Shown here one piece after another: positions 7,495 through 15,900 of a stretch of 20,415 bases of DNA; position 1 is the first letter of the stretch, and each line of letters starts with the position of its first letter. Below the pieces are notes generated by a model. The model saw only the letters and a program-made list of their open reading frames with translations, ran no database searches and was not told the DNA's origin. This stretch comes from Armatimonadota bacterium. Its GTDB lineage: Bacteria; Armatimonadota; Zipacnadia; Zipacnadales; FEN-943. A program made the position numbers and the translations under genes. The stretch spans positions 1 through 20,415 of the forward strand of contig JAKORR010000393.1 in the NCBI GenBank assembly GCA_029777735.1, given 5' to 3'.

Positions 7495-7553
7495 GCTGGC
7501 CTGACGCAGGCTCCCCCTGGGGCCAGCTACCAGCCCTGGCTTCTAGCCAGGCT
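7495..7553 (-). terminator. Tandem hairpins overlapping and following the DUF167 stop codon
   Basis: On the minus strand the DUF167 stop TAG lies in the loop of a hairpin with stems CCTGGC and GCCAGG (7553-7532, loop TAGAA). A second perfect repeat, GCTGGCC (7527-7521 on the minus strand) with GGCCAGC (7501-7495), follows. No T-run is present, so these may be factor-assisted terminators or mRNA 3' end stabilisers. Confidence 0.4.
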
Positions 7554-7809
7554 GCAAACGATGCTTGACTTCCTGCTCCGTGACCCCACTTATCTCAAGG
7601 GCCTTCTGCCTACTCGTATAGCCTCGGACAATGAGAATGTCACTGGGTGCGATACCAAGCCGCTCGGCAAGGTACCGGCAAAGTTCGTCGTTGGCTTGAC
7701 CACCAATCGGGGGAGCCGCGATCTTGACAACCAGTATGTGGTCTTGGTGCCACCCCACCACCTCGTTCTTCTTAGCCCGGGGAGTGACCTTGACCTCCAA
7801 GCGTACCAT
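7543..7809 (-). CDS. DUF167 / YggU family protein
   Basis: An 88-residue small cytosolic protein of the DUF167 (YggU) family, of unknown biochemical function. It shows the family's features: VRLEVKVTPRAKKNEVVGW (2-20), AAPPIGGQANDELCRYLAERL (31-51, with the conserved GGxAN) and a DILIVRGYTSRQK stretch (57-69), which match the family's alpha/beta fold. The start is ATG 7809 with GGAGGG seven bases upstream. It lies 26 bases after the CPBP membrane protease gene. In many bacteria YggU directly follows YggT; here the CPBP gene sits between the two, which is a small departure from the common order. Confidence 0.93.
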   Translation of the reverse strand: MVRLEVKVTPRAKKNEVVGWHQDHILVVKIAAPPIGGQANDELCRYLAERLGIAPSDILIVRGYTSRQKALEISGVTEQEVKHRLQPG

Positions 7810-7835
7810 TGTTCAGCCCTCCAACCTTCCGTCTA

Positions 7836-9266
7836 TCATATAGCGGCCAAGGCCAGTAGGGCAAACACCAGAGCGTTGTGGGTAATGTGCATACCTACGC
7901 TCACCCACAGGTTGCGGGTCCGCTCGTAGGTGTAGGCCAGCGCAACGGCCAACAGGAAGATACCGACCAGCGACACTAGATTGAGGCCCACGTGAGTGGC
8001 GGCGAACATCCCGGCGCTGGCGACGACAGACCAGAAAAGGTTGAACTGGCGGCGTAGGCCGGCGTAGATGAACCCCCTGAACAGCGCCTCCTCGACCACG
8101 GGCGCCACCATCACGGCCATCACGGCATACAGGATCGCTGCCCCGGGGTGATCTAGCCCGAAACGCAGGCGCGAATCGGCCGTCTGGGCCAGACCCAGGT
8201 AGGCAGGCGTACCGAAGAGGTAGTTGGCTAGAGCGACCGAGGCCAGGATGCCCGCCCCAAGTATGCCATAGGCCACCACGCCCCTTGCTACGCCCGACAG
8301 CGCCGAGCCCTTCAGGCCCAGCAGATATAGTGGCCCTAGCGACTGTCGGGCCAGCTTGCATAGCACGAAGGCCAGAGCGCTGCCGACTGCCAGGAGGTAG
8401 CCAGCCGTGTCGAAGACAGCGTAGACCAAAGGCTGAGGGCCAAGCCCCATTCCTACCAGGCCGTGTATAATCCTGACGACCACTACGAGGAACAGCAGAA
8501 GGGCCCAGACTTCCAGGGCGTCAAGGGGGCGCCAGGGCCTTACCAGCGGCGCCAGACGCACCGGCAGCGTGGGACGGCGGGTGAAGAACCATCTGAGGAA
8601 CCACCAGATAGCCACTGTTGCTCCAATAGCCAGGACAAGTCCCCATGCCGCAAGCTCCCCCAGCAGACCCACGAGGAAGATGAGTTGTGCGCGCTCATCC
8701 TCGGACTTGAGCTTCTCGACGGCCTTTGCGCCCTGCTGTTTCTCGGCCAGTCGCAGCCGAACCCTGCGCAATAGCCAGCGGTCCAGCTTCGCCATGTCTG
8801 CCATCGCGTCCCCCAGCTCGGGCGGCCGCGTGCCTGCCCCATAGAGCCAGTCTAGTAGGGCCGCGACTCTGGTCATCTCCACGGCCTGGAGGGGGATGGT
8901 CGCCAGCATTTCGCTGGCCTGCTTGTCATACCCCCGTTGTCCGTAGATGATGGCCAAGCGTAAACGCGCATCGGTGGCTGTGACATCGGGGCCATAGGCG
9001 GCCGCCTCGTACAGAGCCACGGCTGTCTCTTCGAACTTCCAGCGGGTATTAGTCAGAGTGTCAGCGCTCTCGAGCGTGCCCAGTGCCTCGCCTGCACGAT
9101 ACAGGAAGTCTGCTGGCAGCGTGGTTCCGACCTCGCTTTCCGTCAAGTCCGGCCAAGACATACCTTTATGAGCCTGGCTGCCCGCCAACAGACCAACGAC
9201 GGCAGCTATCGCTACCGCTATCATGACTGCCCGTGACCTGAATCTCCATCTCTTTAGCCAGTGCAT
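7836..9266 (-). CDS. CPBP-family intramembrane metalloprotease with extended N-terminal part
   Basis: The C-terminal third is a CPBP (Abi/Rce1-like) glutamic-type membrane protease domain. It shows VEEALFRG (EExxxR at residues 392-397), FAATHVGL (His425) and HITHNA (HxxxN, 460-464), the three family motifs, among several transmembrane helices. The N-terminus has one membrane helix (about 13-30) after a basic stretch. A hydrophilic region of about 160 residues follows, with TPR-like helices (ALYEAAAYGP.., RLRLAIIYGQRGYDKQASEML), then further helices from about 194. At 476 residues it is much longer than the 200-300 of common CPBP proteins. I favour ATG 9266; ATG 9335 is in frame but lacks a ribosome binding site, and a TATAAT lies between the two. 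Substrates are unknown. Family members act in prenyl-protein processing, bacteriocin immunity or stress signalling. Confidence 0.85.
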   Translation of the reverse strand: MHWLKRWRFRSRAVMIAVAIAAVVGLLAGSQAHKGMSWPDLTESEVGTTLPADFLYRAGEALGTLESADTLTNTRWKFEETAVALYEAAAYGPDVTATDARLRLAIIYGQRGYDKQASEMLATIPLQAVEMTRVAALLDWLYGAGTRPPELGDAMADMAKLDRWLLRRVRLRLAEKQQGAKAVEKLKSEDERAQLIFLVGLLGELAAWGLVLAIGATVAIWWFLRWFFTRRPTLPVRLAPLVRPWRPLDALEVWALLLFLVVVVRIIHGLVGMGLGPQPLVYAVFDTAGYLLAVGSALAFVLCKLARQSLGPLYLLGLKGSALSGVARGVVAYGILGAGILASVALANYLFGTPAYLGLAQTADSRLRFGLDHPGAAILYAVMAVMVAPVVEEALFRGFIYAGLRRQFNLFWSVVASAGMFAATHVGLNLVSLVGIFLLAVALAYTYERTRNLWVSVGMHITHNALVFALLALAAI

Positions 9267-9404
9267 TGCCCTACGCGCGGCATTATACCCTCGCTGTACC
9301 GCCTGGGTAGCCCGAGGTGACAGCGTCGGCGACATTGTCACCGGCCCTTGTGTCGCAATGGGGACCAGGCTCCTGCTTCAGCCAGTCCGACGCAGCTGCC
9401 GGTT

Positions 9405-9707
9405 TCAGCCCGCCGCCTGCAGTACCAGGTGAAGGAGCAGCGGCTTCACGACCAACTCGGCCAAAAGCCAAACTACCAGTGGAGAAAAGTCTAGCCCCAT
9501 GCCGCGTTGGTAGGGATCCAACAGTTTCCTGATCGGCTTCATCACAGGTTCCGTGACGGCCTCCGACCAGGCCCCGAGCGTGCGCGATGCCCAATGCCAC
9601 GGCGGCAGTCTGAGGAAACTCAGGACCACGCGGACCAACAACAGCAGGTAGAAGGCGTTGAAGGCCCACACCACGACCCAGGCTAGGAATCCTACTGGGC
9701 TGGCCAT
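9405..9707 (-). CDS. yggT: YggT (YlmG) family membrane protein
   Basis: A 100-residue inner-membrane protein with two hydrophobic segments (4-33 and 74-97) separated by the family motifs TEPVMKPIR (52-60) and GLDFSP (71-76). Homologues (YlmG in Gram-positive bacteria and Cyanobacteria) are encoded next to sepF and influence division or nucleoid/envelope organisation in some species; the molecular role is not settled. The start is ATG 9707, four bases after the proC stop, so it is probably translated from the same transcript. The ribosome binding site is weak (GGGG about 14 bases upstream, inside the proC end). The order sepF-proC-yggT is typical of this cluster. Confidence 0.93.
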   Translation of the reverse strand: MASPVGFLAWVVVWAFNAFYLLLLVRVVLSFLRLPPWHWASRTLGAWSEAVTEPVMKPIRKLLDPYQRGMGLDFSPLVVWLLAELVVKPLLLHLVLQAAG

Positions 9708-9711
9708 GGCT

Positions 9712-10575
9712 CTAGCTTTGCCCCAGCTCTTGGCTGCGTCGGGCGGCTCGCAAGACTGCGTCTATAAGGGCGTTTCGGAGCCCCCCCTCTTCCAGAGCCC
9801 GCACGCCTTCTATGGTGGTCCCTGCAGGTGAGCACACGCGGTCCTTCAACTGGCCCGGGTGTTCGCCGGTCTGTAACAGGTACTTGCCGGTACCCATCAC
9901 GGTCTGAGCTGCGAGTGTCATCGCTTGGTCGCGTGGGAGCCCGGCGGCTACTGCACCATCCGCCAACGCCTCGACGACGAGAGCAACAAAGGCTGGACCG
10001 CTCCCCGCCAGGGCCGTCACTGCGTCCATCAGCTTCTCTTCGACCCTCACGGCCGTGCCCACCGCCCCAAGCAGCTTGAGCACCCACGCCTGCTGCCTCT
10101 GGGATACCTGCTCGGAAAAGGCGACTCCCGAAGCCGCCTCCCCGACCGTACATAGGAGGTTGGGCATCACTCGTGCTACCGCCAGGCTGTCGCGGGTCAA
10201 GGACTGAAGCCGCTTAATCGTCACGCCAGCGGCTATGGATATCAATAGGTGGTCCCGGCGCCAGGCGTCCTTCAGAGGGAGAAGAACAGCCTCGAGGACC
10301 TGGGGCTTGACCGCAAGCAGCACCATGCCACAACAGCGCACAACTTCCTCGTTGTCGGCGGCGGCGGTTACCCCGGTGGTCGTGCAGAGGTCGGCCAGGT
10401 ATCGCTCGTTCACATCGAAAGCTATTATCTGGCCAGGCCGGACGACACGGGCCCCCACAATACCCTTCACCAGAGCTGTGCCCATGACCCCTGTACCGAT
10501 GACCCCGAGCGCGTAGCTGTTATTGCCCTTCGCGGCGGAGTCTTGTTGTCTCGCGCCGCTACTCTGGCCAGACAT
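9712..10575 (-). CDS. proC: Pyrroline-5-carboxylate reductase
   Basis: ProC reduces pyrroline-5-carboxylate to proline with NAD(P)H in the cytosol. The 287-residue protein has a Rossmann start YALGVIGTGVMGTALVKGI (21-39, GxGxMG) after a 20-residue hydrophilic leader, LLAVKPQ and the RVMPN stretch of the dinucleotide domain. The C-terminal dimer domain carries LAGSGPAFV, ADGAVAAGLPRDQA and HPGQLKDRVCSPAGTTIEGV, the family signature. The start could be ATG 10575 or GTG 10584; both overlap the 3' end of sepF (17 or 26 bases), and no strong ribosome binding site separates them. Its place between sepF and yggT is a conserved arrangement in several phyla, although the enzyme itself has no known division role. 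Confidence 0.95.
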   Translation of the reverse strand: MSGQSSGARQQDSAAKGNNSYALGVIGTGVMGTALVKGIVGARVVRPGQIIAFDVNERYLADLCTTTGVTAAADNEEVVRCCGMVLLAVKPQVLEAVLLPLKDAWRRDHLLISIAAGVTIKRLQSLTRDSLAVARVMPNLLCTVGEAASGVAFSEQVSQRQQAWVLKLLGAVGTAVRVEEKLMDAVTALAGSGPAFVALVVEALADGAVAAGLPRDQAMTLAAQTVMGTGKYLLQTGEHPGQLKDRVCSPAGTTIEGVRALEEGGLRNALIDAVLRAARRSQELGQS

Positions 10576-11029
10576 CCTGCTCACCCGCGGCGGTCATGCC
10601 GGACAGGCGGCCATCCTCGCGGGGCTCAGCGGCGTCGTGTTCGCAAAGCAACCGCTGGATCTGCACCCCGGCCGGAACGCAAGCGTATACCTTGGACGCC
10701 ACTTTGCGTACGTCGCCGCCTAGGGCGTAAGCGGCGCCGCGCAGGAAGTCGCGGATCCTCTGGCCCTCAGCGTCGTCCGCCTGTTCCATGTTGACAACTA
10801 CGGGGTGGCCTCCCTTCATGCAGTCAGCAATGGAGCCGGCGTCCTCAAAGGTCCGGGGCTCTGCCCGGTAGAGGTAGGCACTCAAGTAACCGGCCATTGG
10901 CACATTCGAAGTGGCCTCCTGATGAAGAGGCCTCGCATCGTCATACGCCATCTCTTCGAGATCCTCGGGGTCCTCAGCTTCCAATTCCGAACCGCTGCCG
11001 AGCAACCTTTGCACCATGCGTAACGCCAT
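10559..11029 (-). CDS. sepF: Cell division protein SepF
   Basis: SepF binds FtsZ filaments and anchors them at the membrane, shaping the septum. The 156-residue protein has a short amphipathic N-terminus (MALRMVQRLLG), fitting the membrane-targeting helix, an acidic linker, and the conserved core from about 53 to 120 (PRTFEDAGSIADCMKGGHPV, VVNMEQ, RIRDFLRGAAYALGGDVRKV, VYACVP). A C-terminal tail of about 35 residues is hydrophilic. The start is ATG 11029 with GGGAGGG nine bases upstream. It follows yggS by 111 bases and overlaps proC. Presence of sepF with ylmE-like yggS supports an organism that uses the SepF-type rather than the ZipA-type FtsZ anchor; ftsZ itself is not in the window. Confidence 0.95.
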   Translation of the reverse strand: MALRMVQRLLGSGSELEAEDPEDLEEMAYDDARPLHQEATSNVPMAGYLSAYLYRAEPRTFEDAGSIADCMKGGHPVVVNMEQADDAEGQRIRDFLRGAAYALGGDVRKVASKVYACVPAGVQIQRLLCEHDAAEPREDGRLSGMTAAGEQDVWPE

Positions 11030-11086
11030 TGTTGTGGTCCCTCCCAGTGCTGCATTCTCTTAGTGTGACGTGTTTCTACTCGCGCC

Positions 11087-11092
11087 AGTATA
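11087..11092 (-). promoter_or_regulatory. Possible -10 element before sepF
   Basis: TATACT on the minus strand lies 57 bases before the sepF ATG and after the hairpins that end yggS. The -35 region is poor, so this is a tentative internal promoter for sepF-proC-yggT. Confidence 0.3.
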
Positions 11093-11105
11093 CTCTTGCC
11101 CCACC

Positions 11106-11145
11106 GGGTCTTTTACGACCCCCTAGGGCAACTTGTTGCCTTAGG
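11106..11145 (-). terminator. Tandem hairpins at the end of yggS
   Basis: The first hairpin (11145-11122) has stems CCTA-GGCAA and TTGCC-TAGG around CAAG with one mismatch, and includes the yggS stop TAA in its 5' arm. Directly after it GGGTC and GACCC (11121-11106) flank GTAAAA. No T-run follows. It may reduce read-through from yggS to sepF or protect the upstream message. Confidence 0.4.
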
Positions 11146-11890
11146 TTCTCGGGCCGAAGATGGCCGTCCCGATCCTTACAAGGGTCGCTCCTTCTTCTAT
11201 AGCCACCTCGAAGTCCTGCGTCATCCCCATCGAAAGCTCACTCAGAACCTTGGACGGAGCGCCACTAGCTCTCAGCTTCTCAGCTAACTGCCGCAGCCTG
11301 CGGTATATGGGCCGTGAGGCCTCGCTGTCCTCCGAGTAAGGGGCCATGGTCATCAGCCCGCGCAACTCTACCCACTCCAGGCCCTCCAACACCTCAACTA
11401 GGCTCGTCACAGCCTCTGGCGCTACCCCAAACTTGCTGGCCTCGCCAGAGACGTTCACTTCTACCAGAACCGCTTGCCTGCGGCCCTGCTCCGACGCTCG
11501 TCTGTCAATCTCCACAGCCAGTCGCTCACTGTCCACCGCGTGTATCATAGCGCAGAAGGGCGTCAGGTACTTCACCTTGTTCCGCTGCAGATGCCCAATG
11601 AAATGCCATCGCACTGGTGGAGCGCCCCTTGCCTCCAGCTCCTCCCGCTTTTCCACCATCTCTTGAACATAGTTCTCGCCTAGGTCCCGGGCTCCGGCCT
11701 TCAGCACAGCCAGTGCGTCTGCGGCCGAGTGTGTCTTCGACACAGCGACAATTGCTACTTCGGCAGGTTCTCGGCCAGCACGCTCCGCCGCTGCGTGCAC
11801 CCTCTCCACTACCCTTCGCCAGTTCTCTGCTATTTTTTCTGCTTGCTGATTGCGCTCCTCCGAGCCCTGATCCTGACCGTCACTTGTCAT
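11141..11890 (-). CDS. yggS: YggS/PROSC family pyridoxal-phosphate homeostasis protein
   Basis: YggS (YlmE, PLPBP) is a single-domain PLP-binding protein that buffers free pyridoxal phosphate and affects amino-acid and keto-acid balance; it has no proven enzyme activity. The 249-residue protein shows the PLP lysine in VAVSKTHSA (Lys52), GARDLGENYVQE (66-77), HFIGHLQRNKVKYL (96-109), LVEVNVSGEASKFG (142-155), LRGLMTMAP (176-184) and the phosphate-binding end SMGMTQDFEVAIEEGATLVR (220-239). About 18 extra residues precede the usual N-terminus. The start is ATG 11890, overlapping the zinc-ribbon gene by 11 bases, which suggests coupled translation. Position before sepF is the usual ylmE-sepF order. 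Confidence 0.95.
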   Translation of the reverse strand: MTSDGQDQGSEERNQQAEKIAENWRRVVERVHAAAERAGREPAEVAIVAVSKTHSAADALAVLKAGARDLGENYVQEMVEKREELEARGAPPVRWHFIGHLQRNKVKYLTPFCAMIHAVDSERLAVEIDRRASEQGRRQAVLVEVNVSGEASKFGVAPEAVTSLVEVLEGLEWVELRGLMTMAPYSEDSEASRPIYRRLRQLAEKLRASGAPSKVLSELSMGMTQDFEVAIEEGATLVRIGTAIFGPRT

Positions 11891-12689
11891 CTTCTTCGAT
11901 GTCGAGCTCCCAACCCGCGAACTCCTCATCATCTTCGCCGAGATCCAACGAATCAGGTGGCACTAGAGACGCCCCTGCCGGCTTGCTCTCAGACGCTGCA
12001 GGTGCCGGGGGTGGAGGTGGCGGTGCGAGGCCAGACAGATCGTCAGCCTCAGCGGGCGGACTAGGCTTCTCCTCTTCCTCCACTGGTGGTGGAGGTGGTG
12101 GCGGAGGTGCCAGCAGCTCATCTTCCTCCAGCGGAAGGGGTGGTACCAAGGGCTCTTCTTCTTCCGGCCCAGGCGGTGGGGGCGGGGGCACCGCAGTTTC
12201 GACTGGAGGTGGTGGTGGGGGCGCGATGTCGAGATCCTCCTCGGTCCCAGGCGGCGGTCCCGTTGGCAGCGGCACCTCTTCCTCTTCCTCCTCCTCGACC
12301 GCTTTCTTGAGGCTGGCCGGCGCTACCTCGCTCGTATCCTGCCCAAAGGTGGGGCCTGTCAGTGCCTCCTCCAGTTCCTCGGCACCCACGTCCTCCATTG
12401 TGGCAAGGGCGCCGAACTCCTCCTCTTCCTCCTCGGCCGCGCTTCCGATCTCTCCGCTAAGGGCCTCTTGGGCGAGCGCCATAAGCTGCGCACGCGACAG
12501 CGCCTTAGTCGCAGCGGCATTGAGCTGCGTCCCACACTGCCGACAGAACGAGGCACTGGCCGGGTTCTGTGTCCCACACTCGCTGCATGCCGCACCGCTC
12601 TCAGGATCGAGTAGGTACGCCAAGCACAAAACACAGGCGGCACGGTCGTCGGCGTTATCAAATCCGCACCTGGTACAGTATATCGCCAC
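11880..12689 (-). CDS. Double zinc-ribbon protein with acidic polyproline tail, function unknown
   Basis: Two zinc ribbons are visible at the N-terminus: Cys5/Cys8 with Cys19/Cys22, and Cys35/Cys38 with Cys49/Cys52 (CSECGTQNP...FCRQCG). A helical stretch (60-80) follows, then a long low-complexity part of Glu runs and proline runs: six prolines at 157-162, six at 168-173, eight at 195-202 and six at 223-228. The end is acidic (DLGEDDEEFAGWELDIEEDDK). No signal peptide or membrane helix is seen, so it is probably cytosolic and largely disordered. Start ATG 12689 has AAGGAGGAGG close upstream and a strong promoter 48 bases away. It overlaps yggS by 11 bases. Zinc ribbons of this kind often bind proteins or nucleic acids; no specific role can be given. 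Polyproline runs should make its synthesis depend on EF-P. Confidence 0.8.
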   Translation of the reverse strand: MAIYCTRCGFDNADDRAACVLCLAYLLDPESGAACSECGTQNPASASFCRQCGTQLNAAATKALSRAQLMALAQEALSGEIGSAAEEEEEEFGALATMEDVGAEELEEALTGPTFGQDTSEVAPASLKKAVEEEEEEEVPLPTGPPPGTEEDLDIAPPPPPPVETAVPPPPPPGPEEEEPLVPPLPLEEDELLAPPPPPPPPVEEEEKPSPPAEADDLSGLAPPPPPPAPAASESKPAGASLVPPDSLDLGEDDEEFAGWELDIEEDDK

Positions 12690-12938
12690 CGATGCCTCCT
12701 CCTTACGCGCTGCTTCCCAATCCGCGCTATGCTTGCAGTATACGAAGTGGCAAGATCGTGGTCAAGAAACTCGGCCAATCTTGCGCACTCGACCCTCGTG
12801 ATACAAGCCTTTCCCCAGAGTAATCACACCTTGGCACCGAGTGCCCCCGCTTGGGCTGAGCAGCTTGCCAGGATCTGCACCTCAGTCGCTGACTTCGCTT
12901 CGCCAATGCCCCGGCTCCCAGTTGGAACGATCACCGGC
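12690..12938. other. Gap between dnaE and the zinc-ribbon gene
   Basis: Besides the promoter at 12737-12765, this 249-base gap holds a short GGCAC-TCG-GTGCC hairpin (12832-12844) but no gene and no clear terminator for dnaE. Confidence 0.4.
12737..12765 (-). promoter_or_regulatory. Strong promoter for the zinc-ribbon protein and yggS
   Basis: On the minus strand TTGACC (12765-12760) is followed after exactly 17 bases by TATACT (12742-12737); each box matches the sigma-70 consensus at five of six positions. Predicted transcription starts about 41 bases before the ATG at 12689. Confidence 0.8.
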
Positions 12939-15900
12939 CTAGTGGTCCGCCCTCTCGCCCCTATCTAGTTCTTGCCACGTTTGCAGCACGGGCTCAAGCG
13001 CGTGCAGCTGCTTGGACAGTCGCTCACACCAGCGTACGCAAGCCGACGGACCAAGCCTCACCCTCCGGGCTTCGCTGCCTGTCGTGAAGTGCAGCACCAC
13101 CGGCTGTTTGCCTGGGTGTGCTGCCAGAAGCTTGCGTAGGCCTTGCAGCAGGTCCTCGCCTAGGTTTCTCGCGTCGATCTCTATGTGCAGAGGTGGCTGG
13201 TACTCCGCTGTTCGCGCCATCTTCTGCAGCTGCGCCTGTTCCTTGATGCTCTGCTCGACCTCGGCCCGCCTCTTGTTGGAAACCTTGCGCGCCTGGCTCA
13301 AGGGCGTGGAGCGTACGGCCAGCACTTCGATCCGAGACCCCTCGATCTCGTCACCGTTCACGGCGCCTTCGCGCCGCACCTTGCCATCGATGACGACAAT
13401 CTCGCCCGGCAACACAGCCTCAGCACACTTACTCATGTGTTGAGGCAATATCTTGACTCGCACCTCGCCAGTCAGTTCACACAGCGAGAACTGCGCCCAA
13501 TCATTGCCCTTGGCACTCTGGCGGGCTTCGTAGTTTCTCACCTCCCCACAGAGTATGACTCTCGTGTCGTCGGCCAACCGCGGCAGGTCCTCGATCCTCG
13601 CCGTAGTGCACTGGGCAGCCTTCTCCGCAATCCTCAACAAAGGATTGGAGCGGATGGCCACGCCCAGGTACTCGCGTTCAAGATAGGCTCTCTGAGCATC
13701 GCCCATGGGCTCGACCTCGGGTAGCCAGTCGTCGGGCTCCTCGTCAAGCTGAAGAGACAAAGCTCCGACGGCCAGGTCCTGCTGTGCCTTCTGCCCTTGC
13801 ACATAGCAGCGCTCCAGGGCCTCTATCAACGCCGCGCGCTCCCCCAGTTCATCCAGGGCCCCGGCCTCGATCAACGCCTGTGTCGCGGCTCTGGACACCT
13901 CTGGCCCGGCCAGTCGCCTGCAGAAGTCGCTCAGGCTATCATAAGGACCGTGGGCCTCACGCTCTCTCACCACGGCTTCGGCCACCTGGCGGCCTAGGTT
14001 TTTGATGGCCGCAAGCCCAACAATGATCCTCGCACCATCACCCTCGTGCTCGACCGCGAACTCCACCTGGCTGCGATTGACCGACGGGTGCTCAACCTGT
14101 AGACCCATGTGCCAGGCGTCTGACACATACTTGGCCACCGATTGCTGGTCATCCATTTCAGCCGACAACTGGGCGGCTAGCAACTCGGCCGTGTAGTTAG
14201 CCTTCAGGTAGGCTGTCCAGTAGGCGACTCTGGCATAGGCTGCCGAATGTGACTTGTTGAAACCGTAGTCGGCGAAGGTCTCCATCCGCCGCCAGGTCTC
14301 CTCTGCCACAGACTGTGGCACACCGTTGTCTACACACCCTTGGATGAAGAGCGGGTACATCTGTGCCATCTTCTCGTGCTGCTTCTTAGCCATGGCCCGC
14401 ATGATGATCTCGGCCTGGGGCATATCGAAGCCCGCCAAGTCGGCAGCGATACGCATGACTTGTTCCTGGTAGAGGATGACGCCATAGGTCTCACGCAGGA
14501 TTGGCTCAAGCTTCGGGTGCAGATAGTGGATAGGCGCACCGTGGCGTCCCGCGCAGAACTCATCCGCCGAGCGCATGGGGCCCGGGCGGTACAGAGCCAC
14601 CAGAGCAATAAGATGCTCAAACGTGTTGGGCTGAAGCTTGCGCAGCAGCTCGCGCATCCCCTCGCTTTCAAGTTGAAACACGGCCATGGTGTCGCCGCGC
14701 CCAAGCAGCTCGAAGGTAGCCGTGTCGTCAAGCGGTATCTCGAGTGGATCGATCTCGACGCCAAAGTTCTGGCGCACCAAATCGACCGTCTTTTGGATGA
14801 TCGTCAGCGTGCGCAGGCCCAGGAAGTCCATCTTCACTAGGCCCACGGCTACTACCGATTCCATCGAGTACTGAGTGGTGACAGTGCCGTCGCGTTCACC
14901 GCGCAGGGGAACGTAGTTGGTCAGCGGTCCGTCGGCGATGACCACGGCCGCCGCGTGCACCGATACATGCCGTGCCACGCCCTCAAGCCTGCGGGCCATG
15001 TCTACCAGACGCTCTATCTGTGGGTCTTCCCTCACCATGTCGGCCAACATAGGCTCTTGCTCCAGGGCCTCGGCAATGCCCGCCTTCGTGGGTATCAGGC
15101 GCGTGATCTGGTCCACGACCTGCTGGTCCATCTCCATGACCCGACCCACGTCCCGGATCGCCTGGCGCGCCCCCATCGTGTTGAAGGTGCAGATCTGGGC
15201 TACGCGGTCGCGCTTGTACTTCTCACGCACGTACTCGATGATCTCCTCGCGACGGTTATCGGGGAAGTCCAAGTCTATATCTGGTGGCGATTTGCGTTCT
15301 GGGTTGAGCATTCGCTCGAAGATAAGCCCATATCGCAGTGGGTCGATTTCGCTGATGCCCAGCAGATAAGCCACCACACTGCCGGTGGCCGAGCCACGGC
15401 CCGGCCCCACCAGCATTCCGCGTCTCTTCGCCTCCCAGATGAAGTCAGCCACGATGAGAAAGTAGCCCGCATAGCCACACTCACAGATGACCTTCAGCTC
15501 ATAGTCTATGCGCTTGCGGACCTCGGGGGTGGCGTTCGGATAGCGGGCATCCAGGCGCTGCAGGCACTGCTCGCGCAGATAGCTCTCCAGAGTATGTCCC
15601 TTGGGGACGTCGAACTGCGGTAGCATCATGTTCCCCAAGTTCAGTTGCAGGCTGCAGCGCTCCGCCACCTCGTGGGCCCTGTCCACAGCCTCCTCAAACC
15701 CTGGCAGCGCCGCCATCATCTCCTCGCGGCTCTTCAGATAGAATTCCTGACTCTCGAAGGAAAGGCGCTCACCGTTGGAAAGAGTCTTGCCGGTCTGGAT
15801 GCACAGCAGCACGTCCTGGGCCTCAGCGTCCCCTTGGGCCACATAGTGCACATTATTGGTGGCTACTAGCGGTAGGCCCGTGGCGACGCTGAGTTCGGCG

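Noticed and set aside
9282..9287. TATAAT before the CPBP protease ATG 9266
   Set aside because: No acceptable -35 box at 16-18 bases and a predicted leader of only about nine bases; used only as a hint for the start choice.
11617..12801. A 394-codon plus-strand frame rich in Ser and Gly
   Set aside because: It is the reverse-strand shadow of the Glu/Pro-rich zinc-ribbon gene; its runs mirror those codons, and it crosses yggS and a promoter.
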